Shown here piece by piece: positions 1 to 7,419 of a stretch of 26,865 bases of DNA. Within the stretch, counting starts at the first letter, position 1; every line of letters begins with the position of its first letter. Source of the DNA: an uncultured Erysipelotrichaceae bacterium (lineage in GTDB: Bacteria > Bacillota_I > Bacilli_A > Erysipelotrichales > Coprobacillaceae); contig ONFH01000135.1 in assembly GCA_900317015.1 (NCBI GenBank), positions 1-26,865 of the forward strand, in the 5' to 3' direction. Below the pieces are notes generated by a model. That model was not told where the DNA came from. It did no database searches and was given only the letters and a program-made list of their open reading frames with translations. The position numbers were made by a program, and so were the translations under genes.

Positions 1-20
1 AATTCTCCTAGTTGTATGTG

Positions 21-1829
21 TTATTCTACAGTGACAGATTTTGCTAAGTTTCTTGGTTTATCGACATCTCTGCCTTTGATGACAGCAGTATGATAAGCAA
101 GTAACTGCATTGGGATGGCCACTAATAATGGCATTAATAATGGATTGACGTTTGGTAAACGATAGACCGTCTTAACGGCTGATGTATCAAACTGATCTGT
201 TGTAAATAAGATAACGTCAGCACCACGAGCAATTGTTTCTTCAATATTTGAAATTGTCTTAGCCGCAATGTCTGGTTGAGTAGCTACTGCAACGACAACC
301 GTGCCTTCTTCAATTAAAGCGATAGCCCCATGCTTTAATTCACCACCGACATAAGCATCGGCATGAACATAAGAGACTTCCTTTAATTTTAAAGCACCTT
401 CCATAACGCTGGCATAGTCTAAACGACGACCGATGAAGTAGCAGTCATGCTGGTTTTCTAACTTCTTTGCATAGCCTTCAAAGATTGGGTCATCCTTTAA
501 TAATGCTTCGACATAATTAGGAATTTTGTCCATCTGTGTTAATAAGTCTTCATCAACTGGATAGCCTAATTCCTGAGCAACATATGTAGCAAATAATGAT
601 AATAAGACGATCTGAGTTGTATAAGCCTTAGTCGATGCAACGGCAATTTCAGGACCAGCAGCCGTATATAAAGCGACATCAGAAGCACGAGCGATTGATG
701 AACCTAAGACATTGACAACAGAAATTGTTGTACAACCTTTTTCTTTCGCTAATTTTAAAGCGGCTAATGTATCAGCAGTTTCCCCAGACTGTGAACAGAA
801 GACACATAATGTCTTGTCATCAATGATTGGGTTACCATATCTGAATTCTGAAGCATACTGAGCAAAGACTGGGACATGGTTTTCTAATTCGAAGATCTGG
901 GCACCACATAAGCAGGCATGATAAGCAGTCCCGCAGCCAATATAGTAAACTTTATTGAATTTTGTAAAATCAACATCTTTTAATTCATCAAAGACTAAGC
1001 GACCATTGAAGATACGACCACGCATGGTTTCACGAATAGCGGTTGGCTGTTCATGAATTTCCTTTAACATGAAGGTATCATAGCCACCTTTTTGAGCAGA
1101 TTCCAATGTGTATGGAATGACTGTGATGTCTTTGTGTAATTCTTCGTTACGACGATTATAGAAATGCACATCATCTTTTGTTAAAACGGCCATTTCATCA
1201 TCGCCTAAGAAATAAACTTCCTTCGTATAAGCAAGTAATGCAGGGATATCAGAAGCAGCAACATAGCCTTCCTCTGTTTTCCCAACAACTAAAGGTGAGT
1301 TCTTTTTGGCCACGATGATCTTATCTGGTTCTTTTGTCGCAATAATACATAAAGCGTAGCTGCCTTCGATGCAGTTTAAGACTTTATGAACGGCATCCAT
1401 TAAATCACCGCCACGTTTGTAGAAGTAGTCTAAGCACTGAACGACAACTTCTGAGTCAGTCTGTGACTGGAACTTATAACCTTTGTCGATTAAGATGTCC
1501 TTTAATTCACGATAGTTTTCAATGATCCCATTATGAACGATTGATAATGTCCCATCAGCATTATTATGAGGATGAGAATTTAAGTTAGAGGGAATCCCAT
1601 GAGTAGCCCATCTCGTATGACCGATCCCGACTGAACCAGTCATATCATGGCCTTTTAAAGCTTCTTCAAGATTCTTTAAACGTCCTTTACATTTAACCGT
1701 TGTTAACTGATTATTATTTAACACTGTCACGCCGGCTGAATCGTATCCACGATACTCTAACTTTTCAAGCCCCTGCATTAAAAATGGTAAGGCCTGACCT
1801 TTTCCAATATAAGCTGTAATACCACACAT
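21..1829 (-). CDS. glmS: Glutamine--fructose-6-phosphate aminotransferase (isomerizing)
   Basis: GlmS makes glucosamine-6-phosphate from fructose-6-phosphate and glutamine in the cytosol, the first committed step to UDP-GlcNAc and peptidoglycan. The 602-aa protein has the family's usual length. It opens with MCGI, so Cys2 is exposed as the N-terminal nucleophile of the glutaminase domain, and HTRWATHG and HNGIIENY motifs follow in the first 110 residues. Two SIS sugar-isomerase domains follow (YIGCGTAYHA near residue 297, CSQSGETADT near 345), and the tail ends LAKSVTVE with the conserved Lys. An AGGAGG lies about 10 nt before the ATG. The 5' leader carries a glmS ribozyme, so expression should fall when glucosamine-6-phosphate accumulates. 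No terminator is visible in the 20 nt after the stop because the window ends. Confidence 0.98.
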   Translation of the reverse strand: MCGITAYIGKGQALPFLMQGLEKLEYRGYDSAGVTVLNNNQLTTVKCKGRLKNLEEALKGHDMTGSVGIGHTRWATHGIPSNLNSHPHNNADGTLSIVHNGIIENYRELKDILIDKGYKFQSQTDSEVVVQCLDYFYKRGGDLMDAVHKVLNCIEGSYALCIIATKEPDKIIVAKKNSPLVVGKTEEGYVAASDIPALLAYTKEVYFLGDDEMAVLTKDDVHFYNRRNEELHKDITVIPYTLESAQKGGYDTFMLKEIHEQPTAIRETMRGRIFNGRLVFDELKDVDFTKFNKVYYIGCGTAYHACLCGAQIFELENHVPVFAQYASEFRYGNPIIDDKTLCVFCSQSGETADTLAALKLAKEKGCTTISVVNVLGSSIARASDVALYTAAGPEIAVASTKAYTTQIVLLSLFATYVAQELGYPVDEDLLTQMDKIPNYVEALLKDDPIFEGYAKKLENQHDCYFIGRRLDYASVMEGALKLKEVSYVHADAYVGGELKHGAIALIEEGTVVVAVATQPDIAAKTISNIEETIARGADVILFTTDQFDTSAVKTVYRLPNVNPLLMPLLVAIPMQLLAYHTAVIKGRDVDKPRNLAKSVTVE

Positions 1830-1872
1830 AAAATTTAGTTCCTCCTTGATATGGTAAATTTATGCGTGTTAA

Positions 1873-2008
1873 AAAAGGATACCAGACAGGATCTGTTGGG
1901 GAGTCACCTCCCGTTTTTGCCTGTCGCTTAGGTAGTATCATACCTCTAAGACATCCGCCGAATTTTCGATAATCTTAGTCCTCGTCAACTCATAGAGTTC
2001 TGGCGCTA
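1873..2008 (-). promoter_or_regulatory. glmS ribozyme (GlcN6P-responsive self-cleaving riboswitch)
   Basis: Read on the minus strand, the leader starts AGCGCCAGAACTC, continues GACGAGG, then TTATCGAAAATTCGGCGGATG, the conserved glmS ribozyme core. The scissile bond is expected between A (2007) and G (2006). Visible helices are P1 (AACTC/GAGTT around a 3-nt loop), the P2/P2.1 elements GCGCC and GGCGG, P3 (CTAAGA/TCTTAG) with an extra small hairpin AGGTA/TACCT, P4 (GACAGG/CCTGTC) and P4.1 (GGGAG/CTCCC). The ribozyme ends about 45 nt before the glmS ATG. In the known mechanism, glucosamine-6-phosphate acts as cofactor for cleavage and the cut mRNA is degraded. Confidence 0.96.
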
Positions 2009-2039
2009 TTTCATATTATTCATTTTTTAACACACGCTT

Positions 2040-2067
2040 ATTATAACTTGATTTAAAAAGAATGCAA
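2040..2067 (-). promoter_or_regulatory. Probable sigma-A promoter of glmS
   Basis: On the minus strand there is a TATAAT -10 box (2040-2045) and TTGCAT (2062-2067) as a weak -35, with a 16-nt spacer. The predicted transcript start, near 2033, puts the ribozyme cleavage site roughly 25 nt into the RNA, as expected for a glmS leader. Confidence 0.7.
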
Positions 2068-2212
2068 TACTTACACCATTTTCACATAATATGAAAAAAT
2101 CAAGTAATATTCATATAAAATCATGATTTTAAAATGATAAGAATTTATTATTTTACAGGTAAGATGCTCATTTAACATAAAAAAATATATTTTATAGAGA
2201 TACTTTGAATTT
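2068..2212. other. AT-rich spacer between glmS promoter and ackA terminator
   Basis: No gene is seen. The stretch is very AT-rich and contains a 14-bp perfect palindrome, AAAATCATGATTTT, at 2117-2130, about 50 bp upstream of the glmS -35. It could be an UP-like element or operator, but nothing supports a specific protein. Confidence 0.4.
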
Positions 2213-2240
2213 AAAAAGGAGCCTTATTTTAAAAGGCTCC
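2213..2240 (-). terminator. Rho-independent terminator of ackA
   Basis: A perfect 8-bp stem, GGAGCCTT/AAGGCTCC (2218-2225 and 2233-2240), is followed on the minus strand by a T5 run at 2217-2213. It lies just after the ackA stop. Confidence 0.85.
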
Positions 2241-2248
2241 AATCATGC

Positions 2249-3439
2249 TTATAAGTTTAAAAGTCTCTTCGTATCTCTAGCAATCATTAATTCTTCATCA
2301 GTAGGGACAACGTAAACTTTAATCTTAGATTCTGGTTTAGTAATGAGACGTTCACCTTTACCATTTTCATTGGCATCATCATCGATGACAACACCCGTGG
2401 CTTCACTAATCATGTTTAAGATGTCATGACGAACAAAGGATGAGTTTTCGCCAATTCCGGCTGTAAAGGCGATGGCATCGACATGACCAAGTTCCATATA
2501 ATATTTACCAATATAGTCAACAACACGGCGTTCAAAAATACTGATCGCAAGCTGAGCGCGCTTGTTACCTTCATCAGCAGCGGCTTTGACATCGCGCATA
2601 TCACCTGACACACCAGATACCCCTAGTAATCCTGACTTTTTGTTAAACATTTCAAAGACATCATGAGGTTCATAACCACACTGTTCACACAGATAATCAA
2701 AGACACTTGCATCCACATCACCACAACGTGTGGCCATCATAACCCCGGCTAAAGGTGTAAGACCCATTGAAGTGTTCACTGATTTCCCATCTTTAACCGC
2801 TGTTAAAGAGCCTCCAGCACCTAAATGAGCAACGATAATATGAGAATGTTCAGGCTTTCCTAAAAGTTCAATGACACGTTCTGAGACATAACGATGGCTT
2901 GTCCCATGAGCACCATATTTTTTAATCTTATACTTTTCGCTAACTTCATATGGAATAGGGTAGATGCTCGCAGAATCAGGAATACTCTGATGGAAGGCAG
3001 TATCGAAAACAGCGACCGCACCAGCTTCAGGAATAGCTTTTTCAAAAGCTTCGATCCCAATAAGATGAGGTCCATTGTGCAATGGTGCGAGCGGAATAAG
3101 TTCCTTAATCTTGGCTTTGACATCTTCATTAATAATAACTGACTGATCAAAGTAAGGACCACCTTGCACAATACGATGACCAATACCCTTGATTTCGGTA
3201 AGATCATGAACGATTTCTTTGTCAATTAATGTTTTTAGCAACAACTCTACGGCTTCATTGTGAGTTGGCACACTTAACGTTTTTGTTTCTTTTTGCCCAT
3301 TGTACTTAATCGTAAAGATGGCATCATCCATACCGATTCGTTCAACGATCCCGCTGGTAATGACAGATTCATCATCCATTTCAAATAACTGGAATTTTAA
3401 AGATGAGCTACCAGCATTGACTGCAATAATTTTAGACAT
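2249..3439 (-). CDS. ackA: Acetate kinase
   Basis: AckA interconverts acetyl phosphate plus ADP and acetate plus ATP, giving substrate-level ATP in fermentation. The 396-aa product has family-typical motifs: NAGSSSLKF at the N-terminus, HGTSHRYV mid-protein, GAGGSLTAV, and FTAGIGENS near the C-terminus, all of the ASKHA fold. The frame stays open 60 nt further upstream, but the start is placed at the ATG preceding SKIIAVNAG because that is the conserved N-terminus and an AAGGAGG-like site (3451-3457) precedes it. No pta gene is adjacent, so the gene is monocistronic here, with its own promoter and terminator. Confidence 0.98.
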   Translation of the reverse strand: MSKIIAVNAGSSSLKFQLFEMDDESVITSGIVERIGMDDAIFTIKYNGQKETKTLSVPTHNEAVELLLKTLIDKEIVHDLTEIKGIGHRIVQGGPYFDQSVIINEDVKAKIKELIPLAPLHNGPHLIGIEAFEKAIPEAGAVAVFDTAFHQSIPDSASIYPIPYEVSEKYKIKKYGAHGTSHRYVSERVIELLGKPEHSHIIVAHLGAGGSLTAVKDGKSVNTSMGLTPLAGVMMATRCGDVDASVFDYLCEQCGYEPHDVFEMFNKKSGLLGVSGVSGDMRDVKAAADEGNKRAQLAISIFERRVVDYIGKYYMELGHVDAIAFTAGIGENSSFVRHDILNMISEATGVVIDDDANENGKGERLITKPESKIKVYVVPTDEELMIARDTKRLLNL

Positions 3440-3466
3440 ATTCTTTTTCTTTCCTCCTTGCTTGCT

Positions 3467-3495
3467 ATGATAAGTGAGAATGATGTTTTTGTCTA
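3467..3495 (-). promoter_or_regulatory. Probable sigma-A promoter of ackA
   Basis: Minus-strand TAGACA (3490-3495) and TATCAT (3467-3472) each match the consensus in 5 of 6 positions and are 17 nt apart. The predicted start near 3460 leaves a short leader containing the ribosome binding site. Confidence 0.7.
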
Positions 3496-3552
3496 GCACT
3501 AAAGGGATTTTTTCACAAGCTTTTTTACACTTCGTTCTGACGAAGATTGGAT

Positions 3553-3582
3553 TTGACGAAACAACGAAGTTATGTCTATAAT
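3553..3582 (+). promoter_or_regulatory. Probable sigma-A promoter of the thiT riboswitch transcript
   Basis: TTGACG (3553-3558) and a perfect TATAAT (3577-3582) are separated by 18 nt. Transcription would start near 3589, just before the TPP aptamer. An inverted repeat (ACTTCGTT at 3529-3536, AACGAAGT at 3563-3570) brackets the -35 box. Confidence 0.75.
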
Positions 3583-3588
3583 AGGTGA

Positions 3589-3663
3589 GAAGCCGGGGGT
3601 GCCAATTGGCTGAGATACACCCTTATGATCTGAACTGGATAATACCAGCGTAGAGAGTGCAAA
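3589..3663 (+). promoter_or_regulatory. TPP riboswitch (THI element)
   Basis: The conserved TPP aptamer is readable: GGGGGTGCC then GGCTGAGA, ACACCC, CTGAACTGGATAATACCAG and GCGTAGAGAG. P2 is GGGTG/CACCC, P3 is a short GCC/GGC hairpin, and P5 is CTGG/CCAG. It precedes an intrinsic terminator and then a thiamine transporter, the usual OFF-switch arrangement in which TPP reduces transporter expression. No standard P1 closing helix is obvious. Confidence 0.96.
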
Positions 3664-3674
3664 GAACTATGAGG

Positions 3675-3699
3675 CTTCGCTTTGCGCGAAGTTTTTTTT
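3675..3699 (+). terminator. Riboswitch-controlled intrinsic terminator before thiT
   Basis: The stem CTTCGC/GCGAAG (3675-3680, 3686-3691) with a 5-nt loop is followed by T8 (3692-3699). It lies between the TPP aptamer and the thiT ribosome binding site. Two alternative helices overlap it: GTGCAAAG (3657-3664) with CTTTGCGC (3680-3687), and GAAGCC (3589-3594) with GGCTTC (3673-3678). Confidence 0.85.
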
Positions 3700-3729
3700 G
3701 TGCCTTTGTCGGCTGAAGGGAGGAATTCT

Positions 3730-4281
3730 ATGTTTAAAGTGAAGTTAAACACCAAAGCAATCAGCTATATGGCTTTATTTGTAGCCATGCATATTGTACT
3801 AGAATACATCTTTAAGATTATTCCAGGACAGCCACAAGGCGGGAATATTACCTTAGCGCTCTTACCTATTTTCTTAAGTGCGTATTTAATGGGACCTGGT
3901 TATGGCATTATTGTGGGGCTAGTTTGCTCGGCCGTTCAGTTTGCCTTAGGGTTAGCGGTTTTCTATGGCCCATGGTCCGTTTTACTTGATTATGTCTTAC
4001 CACTGGCCGTGCTTGGCTTAGCGCCTTTATTTAAGAGCATCAAGCTCAAAAACGGAGAGCTCTATACCGGCATCTTTGTCTGTATGGTGCTCAAGTATTT
4101 CATCCATGTCTTAAGTGGTGCTTGGTTATTTGGTCAGTATGCCCCAAAGGGCATGAACCCTTGGGTCTATTCTTTAGGCTATAATGCCATTTATAATGTT
4201 GGAACATTGATCTTGACATATGTCGTCTTCGTGATCGTTTATCCAAGAGTCAAGAACAGTATCAAATTTACAACAAAATAA
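3730..4281 (+). CDS. thiT: Thiamine transporter substrate-binding subunit (ECF S-component)
   Basis: ThiT is the membrane-embedded, thiamine-binding S-component that docks with the shared ECF module (EcfT and two ATPases, not encoded here). The 183-aa protein is almost entirely hydrophobic with about six membrane segments. It carries family-typical stretches: a QGGNITLALLPIF region after helix 1, YGPWSVLLDY, and SGAWLFGQYAPKGMNPW, which contains the aromatic residues of the thiamine pocket. The start follows GGAGGAA (3718-3724) rather than an in-frame start upstream inside the terminator. The TPP riboswitch directly upstream agrees with the assignment. Confidence 0.95.
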   Translation: MFKVKLNTKAISYMALFVAMHIVLEYIFKIIPGQPQGGNITLALLPIFLSAYLMGPGYGIIVGLVCSAVQFALGLAVFYGPWSVLLDYVLPLAVLGLAPLFKSIKLKNGELYTGIFVCMVLKYFIHVLSGAWLFGQYAPKGMNPWVYSLGYNAIYNVGTLILTYVVFVIVYPRVKNSIKFTTK

Positions 4282-4293
4282 CAATGAATAGTG

Positions 4294-4329
4294 AAGCTAT
4301 GTTTTGTTTAGAAAGCATAGCTTTTTTTT
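4294..4329 (+). terminator. Rho-independent terminator of thiT
   Basis: The stem AAGCTATG/CATAGCTT (4294-4301, 4316-4323) has a 14-nt loop and continues into a T run to 4329. Confidence 0.85.
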
Positions 4330-4340
4330 AATGAGCATAT

Positions 4341-4368
4341 TTCACAAATTGTACAAAACGTGTATAAT
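4341..4368 (+). promoter_or_regulatory. Probable sigma-A promoter of the DUF402-t6A-rex-asnS operon
   Basis: TTCACA (4341-4346, 5/6 to consensus) and TATAAT (4363-4368) are 16 nt apart, upstream of the first gene of the operon. TTGTACAA (4349-4356) is a palindrome inside the spacer. Confidence 0.75.
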
Positions 4369-4396
4369 AGCCATGAATGTGAATTGAGGTAAAAAA

Positions 4397-4951
4397 ATGA
4401 ATAAGACACACACCGGTCAGCAGTTGCTGATACATTGTTATAAACACGATGGAAAACCACATCGGTGCTGGTCTCATACAATTATGCTAGAGGAGACGGA
4501 TCAGCATTTTATTTCAATCAATAACAAAACGCTGGTGACTGAAAGCGATGGACGCACATGGTTCACAAGAGAACCAGCGATTTGTTACTTTCCGAAGAAT
4601 AAATGGTATAACGTCATCTGTATGATTCGCAAGAATGGCGTCTTTTATTATTGTAATATTGCTTCTCCGACCTTATATGATGGAGAAGCCCTTAAATATA
4701 TCGACTATGATCTCGATTTAAAAGTATTTCCTGACTATCATTACAAAGTCTTAGATGAAGCAGAGTATGCCTCACATAAAAAGCTCTATGGCTACAGCAA
4801 TGAACTTGATGCCATCTTTCATGAGCAATTGGAGATCCTGATCGATATGACCAATAACATGGAAGGACCATTTCGTCCCGGCTTTGCCGAGAAATGGTAT
4901 GACTACTTTTTAGAAATGCAGGGAGGTTACCATGGTAAGATGTGCAAATGA
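4397..4951 (+). CDS. DUF402 family protein, probable nucleoside tri-/diphosphatase
   Basis: The 184-aa sequence matches the DUF402 (YgaC/Ntdp-like) family. Some members hydrolyse nucleoside tri- and diphosphates with a divalent metal. Visible family features are an N-terminal strand region (LLIHCYKHDG, then RCWSHT), a central WYNVICMIRKNGVFYYCNIASP block, the acidic metal-binding DYDLDLKVFPD stretch and a helical C-terminus containing DEAEYASHK. It opens an operon and its 3' end overlaps tsaE by 20 nt, which suggests translational coupling. The substrate is not deducible here. Confidence 0.85.
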   Translation: MNKTHTGQQLLIHCYKHDGKPHRCWSHTIMLEETDQHFISINNKTLVTESDGRTWFTREPAICYFPKNKWYNVICMIRKNGVFYYCNIASPTLYDGEALKYIDYDLDLKVFPDYHYKVLDEAEYASHKKLYGYSNELDAIFHEQLEILIDMTNNMEGPFRPGFAEKWYDYFLEMQGGYHGKMCK

Positions 4952-5372
4952 GGCAGAAATGATTGCCTTTGGAGAAAAAATTGGACGCTCTGTAAAACCC
5001 CATATGGTCATTACGATGACTGGCGAGTTAGGAGCTGGAAAAACGACGCTCACAAAGGGCATCGGCAAAGGTCTAGGCATTACGAAGATCATCAACAGTC
5101 CAACATTTACGATCGTCAAGATCTATACTGGACGCTTAACACTGTATCATTTTGATGCGTATCGTCTCGAGGACAGTGATGATGACCTTGGCTTTGAAGA
5201 AATGCTCGACGATGATGGATTATGCGTGGTCGAATGGCCAATGTATATTGAAGATATCCTGCCACAGGAACGTTTAGAAATTGAAATTGTAAAGAATGAT
5301 GATGGCACCCGTGATCTTTTATTTCATCCCACGGGCGCACGTTATGAAGAATTAGTAAAGGAGATAAGTTAA
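4932..5372 (+). CDS. tsaE: tRNA t6A biosynthesis ATPase TsaE
   Basis: TsaE is the P-loop ATPase that works with TsaB and TsaD to transfer threonylcarbamoyl to A37 of ANN-decoding tRNAs. The 146-aa protein has the Walker A motif GELGAGKTT near residues 31-39, SPTFTIV, the YHFDAYRL segment and VVEWP, all characteristic. The ATG lies inside the DUF402 gene behind GGGAGG (4920-4925). Its stop overlaps the tsaB start by one base (TAATG), indicating coupled translation. Confidence 0.97.
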   Translation: MVRCANEAEMIAFGEKIGRSVKPHMVITMTGELGAGKTTLTKGIGKGLGITKIINSPTFTIVKIYTGRLTLYHFDAYRLEDSDDDLGFEEMLDDDGLCVVEWPMYIEDILPQERLEIEIVKNDDGTRDLLFHPTGARYEELVKEIS

Positions 5373-5977
5373 TGATCACGATCGTAATGGACACAAGCAA
5401 TCAGTACTTAGCTTGTGGAATTTATCAGGATGGACAACTGATCGATTCTTATCAGAAGATCGGCACGAAGCGTCAAAGTGAAGATGCCATTCCGGTCTTA
5501 TATGATTTAACAAATAAACATGATATTGATCTCTTAAAGGTCGATGAGATGATCATCACGAAAGGACCAGGTTCTTATACCGGTGTTCGTGTGGCAATGA
5601 CGATTGCTAAGACCTTAGCAGCTATTTGCCCAGTGAAGATCAAAACGGTCTCATCTTTAGCCGTCTATGGTTATGAAGGCAAGAAGATCGCCATCATTGA
5701 TGCAAGAAGCAAGAAAGTCTTTGCCTGCGTCTATGATGACAACAAGCCTTTAACAGAGGAAAAGATGTATACCTTTGCAGAACTTGAAGAATTACAAAAG
5801 AACTATCCCGATTATACATTAGTAGGAGAAGTCAGAGTTTTAGGCTTGGACAATGTCGAAGTCGATCTTGTGAAAGCCATGTATGAACTCGGACATAAAG
5901 AAGCCCCTTTAGACAATGTGGATCTGCTTGTTCCTACGTATATCAAGGATGTAGAGGCTAAAAAGAAATGTTATTAA
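5372..5977 (+). CDS. tsaB: tRNA t6A biosynthesis protein TsaB
   Basis: TsaB is the non-catalytic ASKHA-fold partner that dimerises with TsaD in the threonylcarbamoyl transferase complex. The 201-aa protein starts with a DTSNQYLACGIYQDG phosphate-loop-like segment and has the diagnostic KGPGSYTGVRVAM motif near residues 64-76. It is slightly shorter than many homologs at the C-terminus. It overlaps tsaE by 1 nt and rimI by 10 nt, within a fully coupled operon. Confidence 0.95.
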   Translation: MITIVMDTSNQYLACGIYQDGQLIDSYQKIGTKRQSEDAIPVLYDLTNKHDIDLLKVDEMIITKGPGSYTGVRVAMTIAKTLAAICPVKIKTVSSLAVYGYEGKKIAIIDARSKKVFACVYDDNKPLTEEKMYTFAELEELQKNYPDYTLVGEVRVLGLDNVEVDLVKAMYELGHKEAPLDNVDLLVPTYIKDVEAKKKCY

Positions 5978-6423
5978 GAGCTTTAGGAAAAGACGATCTG
6001 CCTTTGATCATGAAGGTTGAGAAAATCTGTTTTCCTGATGAAAAATGGCGGGAGGAAGACTATCTCAATGAGATCGAACATAATCCTTTTGCCCATTACT
6101 ATGGCCTACTCAATGACGATGACATTATTGGCGTCATCGGCATCTGGTTCACTTATGAGACCTCGACTGTGACCACTTTAGGGATCCTGCCTGAGTATCG
6201 TGGTCATGGCTATGGGGAAGTTCTTTTAGACCATGCCTTAAAAAAGGCTCATGAATATGGCTGCCTTTCCTGTGACTTAGAAGTACGGGTCACCAATGAG
6301 GCGGCAATTCATTTATATCGTAAGAGAGGCTTTGTCTCAAAAGCCTTACGTAAAAATTATTATGAAAATAATCATGAGGATGCTTACCTCATGATCAAAG
6401 AGGGAGGTTCATTATGGCAGTGA
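5968..6423 (+). CDS. rimI: GNAT N-acetyltransferase, RimI-like
   Basis: This is a 151-aa GNAT-fold acetyltransferase. Motif A is seen as LGILPEYRGHGYGEVLL, with the acetyl-CoA pyrophosphate loop RGHGYG, and the C-terminal LYRKRGF is the usual GNAT signature. RimI acetylates the N-terminus of ribosomal protein S18 in Escherichia coli, and the gene is commonly placed between tsaB and tsaD in Bacillota. It overlaps both neighbours by 10 nt. The natural substrate in this organism is inferred from position only. Confidence 0.88.
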   Translation: MLLRALGKDDLPLIMKVEKICFPDEKWREEDYLNEIEHNPFAHYYGLLNDDDIIGVIGIWFTYETSTVTTLGILPEYRGHGYGEVLLDHALKKAHEYGCLSCDLEVRVTNEAAIHLYRKRGFVSKALRKNYYENNHEDAYLMIKEGGSLWQ

Positions 6424-7418
6424 TCTTAGCCATTGAATCAAGCTGTGATGAAATGAGCGTTGCCATTTTAAAAGATGGCAAGGATCTGCTTAGTAATGTC
6501 GTTGCATCACAGATTGATATCCATAAACAATATGGCGGCGTCGTTCCAGAAATTGCATCACGTAAACATGTCGAATGTGTCAGCACGGTTTTAAAGGAAG
6601 CTTTAAACAAGGCGAACATCGATATTCATGACATTGATGCCATTGCGGTGACAAAAGGGCCAGGCCTCGTTGGTTCACTTCATGTGGGCATGCAGGAAGC
6701 CAAGACGTTAGCCATTGCCTTGAAAAAACCACTGATTGGTGTCCATCATATTGCCGGGCACATCTATGCCAACCAGATTGAAAACGAGATCCATTATCCA
6801 TGTCTTGCTTTAGTCGTTTCTGGGGGACATACTGAGCTCGTTTATATGAAGAGCGAATTTAACTTTAAAGTCATCGGTTCTACATTCGATGATGCCATTG
6901 GTGAAACATATGATAAAGTTGGCCGTGTTTTACACTTACCTTATCCTGGTGGACCGGTCTTAGATAAGATGGCTCATGAGGGTAAGCATACTTATAAATT
7001 ACCAGTGCCCCTTGATGATGGCAGTTACAATTTCTCCTTCTCAGGATTAAAGTCAGCCGTGATCAACTTAAATCATAAATATGAACAGCGTGGCGAACAA
7101 ATTAACATGAATGACTTAGCTTGTTCATTCCAGGATGTCGCAGTAGAATCTTTATCATCCAAAGCGTTAAAAGCCGCTCATGATCTTCATGTCAAAGAGA
7201 TCATCGTCGCTGGTGGTGTTTCCGCTAATAAGGGCTTAAGAGAAAAGATGGCAAACAGTGATATCCCAGTCATCTTCCCACCAATGAAATACTGTACAGA
7301 TAACGCAGCCATGATTGCATCAGCCGCTAGCGTTATGTATAAATATAAGAAATTTGCACCTTTAAATCTATCGGTCAAACCATCTTATGATCTCGAACAA
7401 GAAAGTGTAGGTAATTAG
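6414..7418 (+). CDS. tsaD: tRNA N6-adenosine threonylcarbamoyltransferase TsaD
   Basis: TsaD is the catalytic subunit that transfers the threonylcarbamoyl group from threonylcarbamoyl-AMP to A37 of tRNA. The 334-aa protein has the N-terminal LAIESSCDEMSVA, the metal-binding HHIAGH motif near residues 109-114, ALVVSGGHTEL, and GETYDKVGR, all conserved in the Kae1/TsaD family. A GGAGG site precedes the ATG inside the rimI coding sequence. The rex start follows one base after its stop. Confidence 0.98.
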   Translation: MAVILAIESSCDEMSVAILKDGKDLLSNVVASQIDIHKQYGGVVPEIASRKHVECVSTVLKEALNKANIDIHDIDAIAVTKGPGLVGSLHVGMQEAKTLAIALKKPLIGVHHIAGHIYANQIENEIHYPCLALVVSGGHTELVYMKSEFNFKVIGSTFDDAIGETYDKVGRVLHLPYPGGPVLDKMAHEGKHTYKLPVPLDDGSYNFSFSGLKSAVINLNHKYEQRGEQINMNDLACSFQDVAVESLSSKALKAAHDLHVKEIIVAGGVSANKGLREKMANSDIPVIFPPMKYCTDNAAMIASAASVMYKYKKFAPLNLSVKPSYDLEQESVGN

Positions 7419-7419
7419 T

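Noticed and set aside
2860..3225. Overlapping open frames on both strands inside ackA
   Set aside because: They lack ribosome binding sites and recognisable motifs and are shadows of the clear acetate kinase frame.
3501..3518. Rex operator upstream of ackA
   Set aside because: TTCACAA is present, but the expected TTGTGAA partner four bases upstream is replaced by AAAGGGA. A half-site is not enough.
4341..4358. Rex operator in the promoter of the operon that contains rex
   Set aside because: TTCACAA and TTGTACAA are there, but in the wrong order and spacing for the TTGTGAA-N4-TTCACAA inverted repeat.
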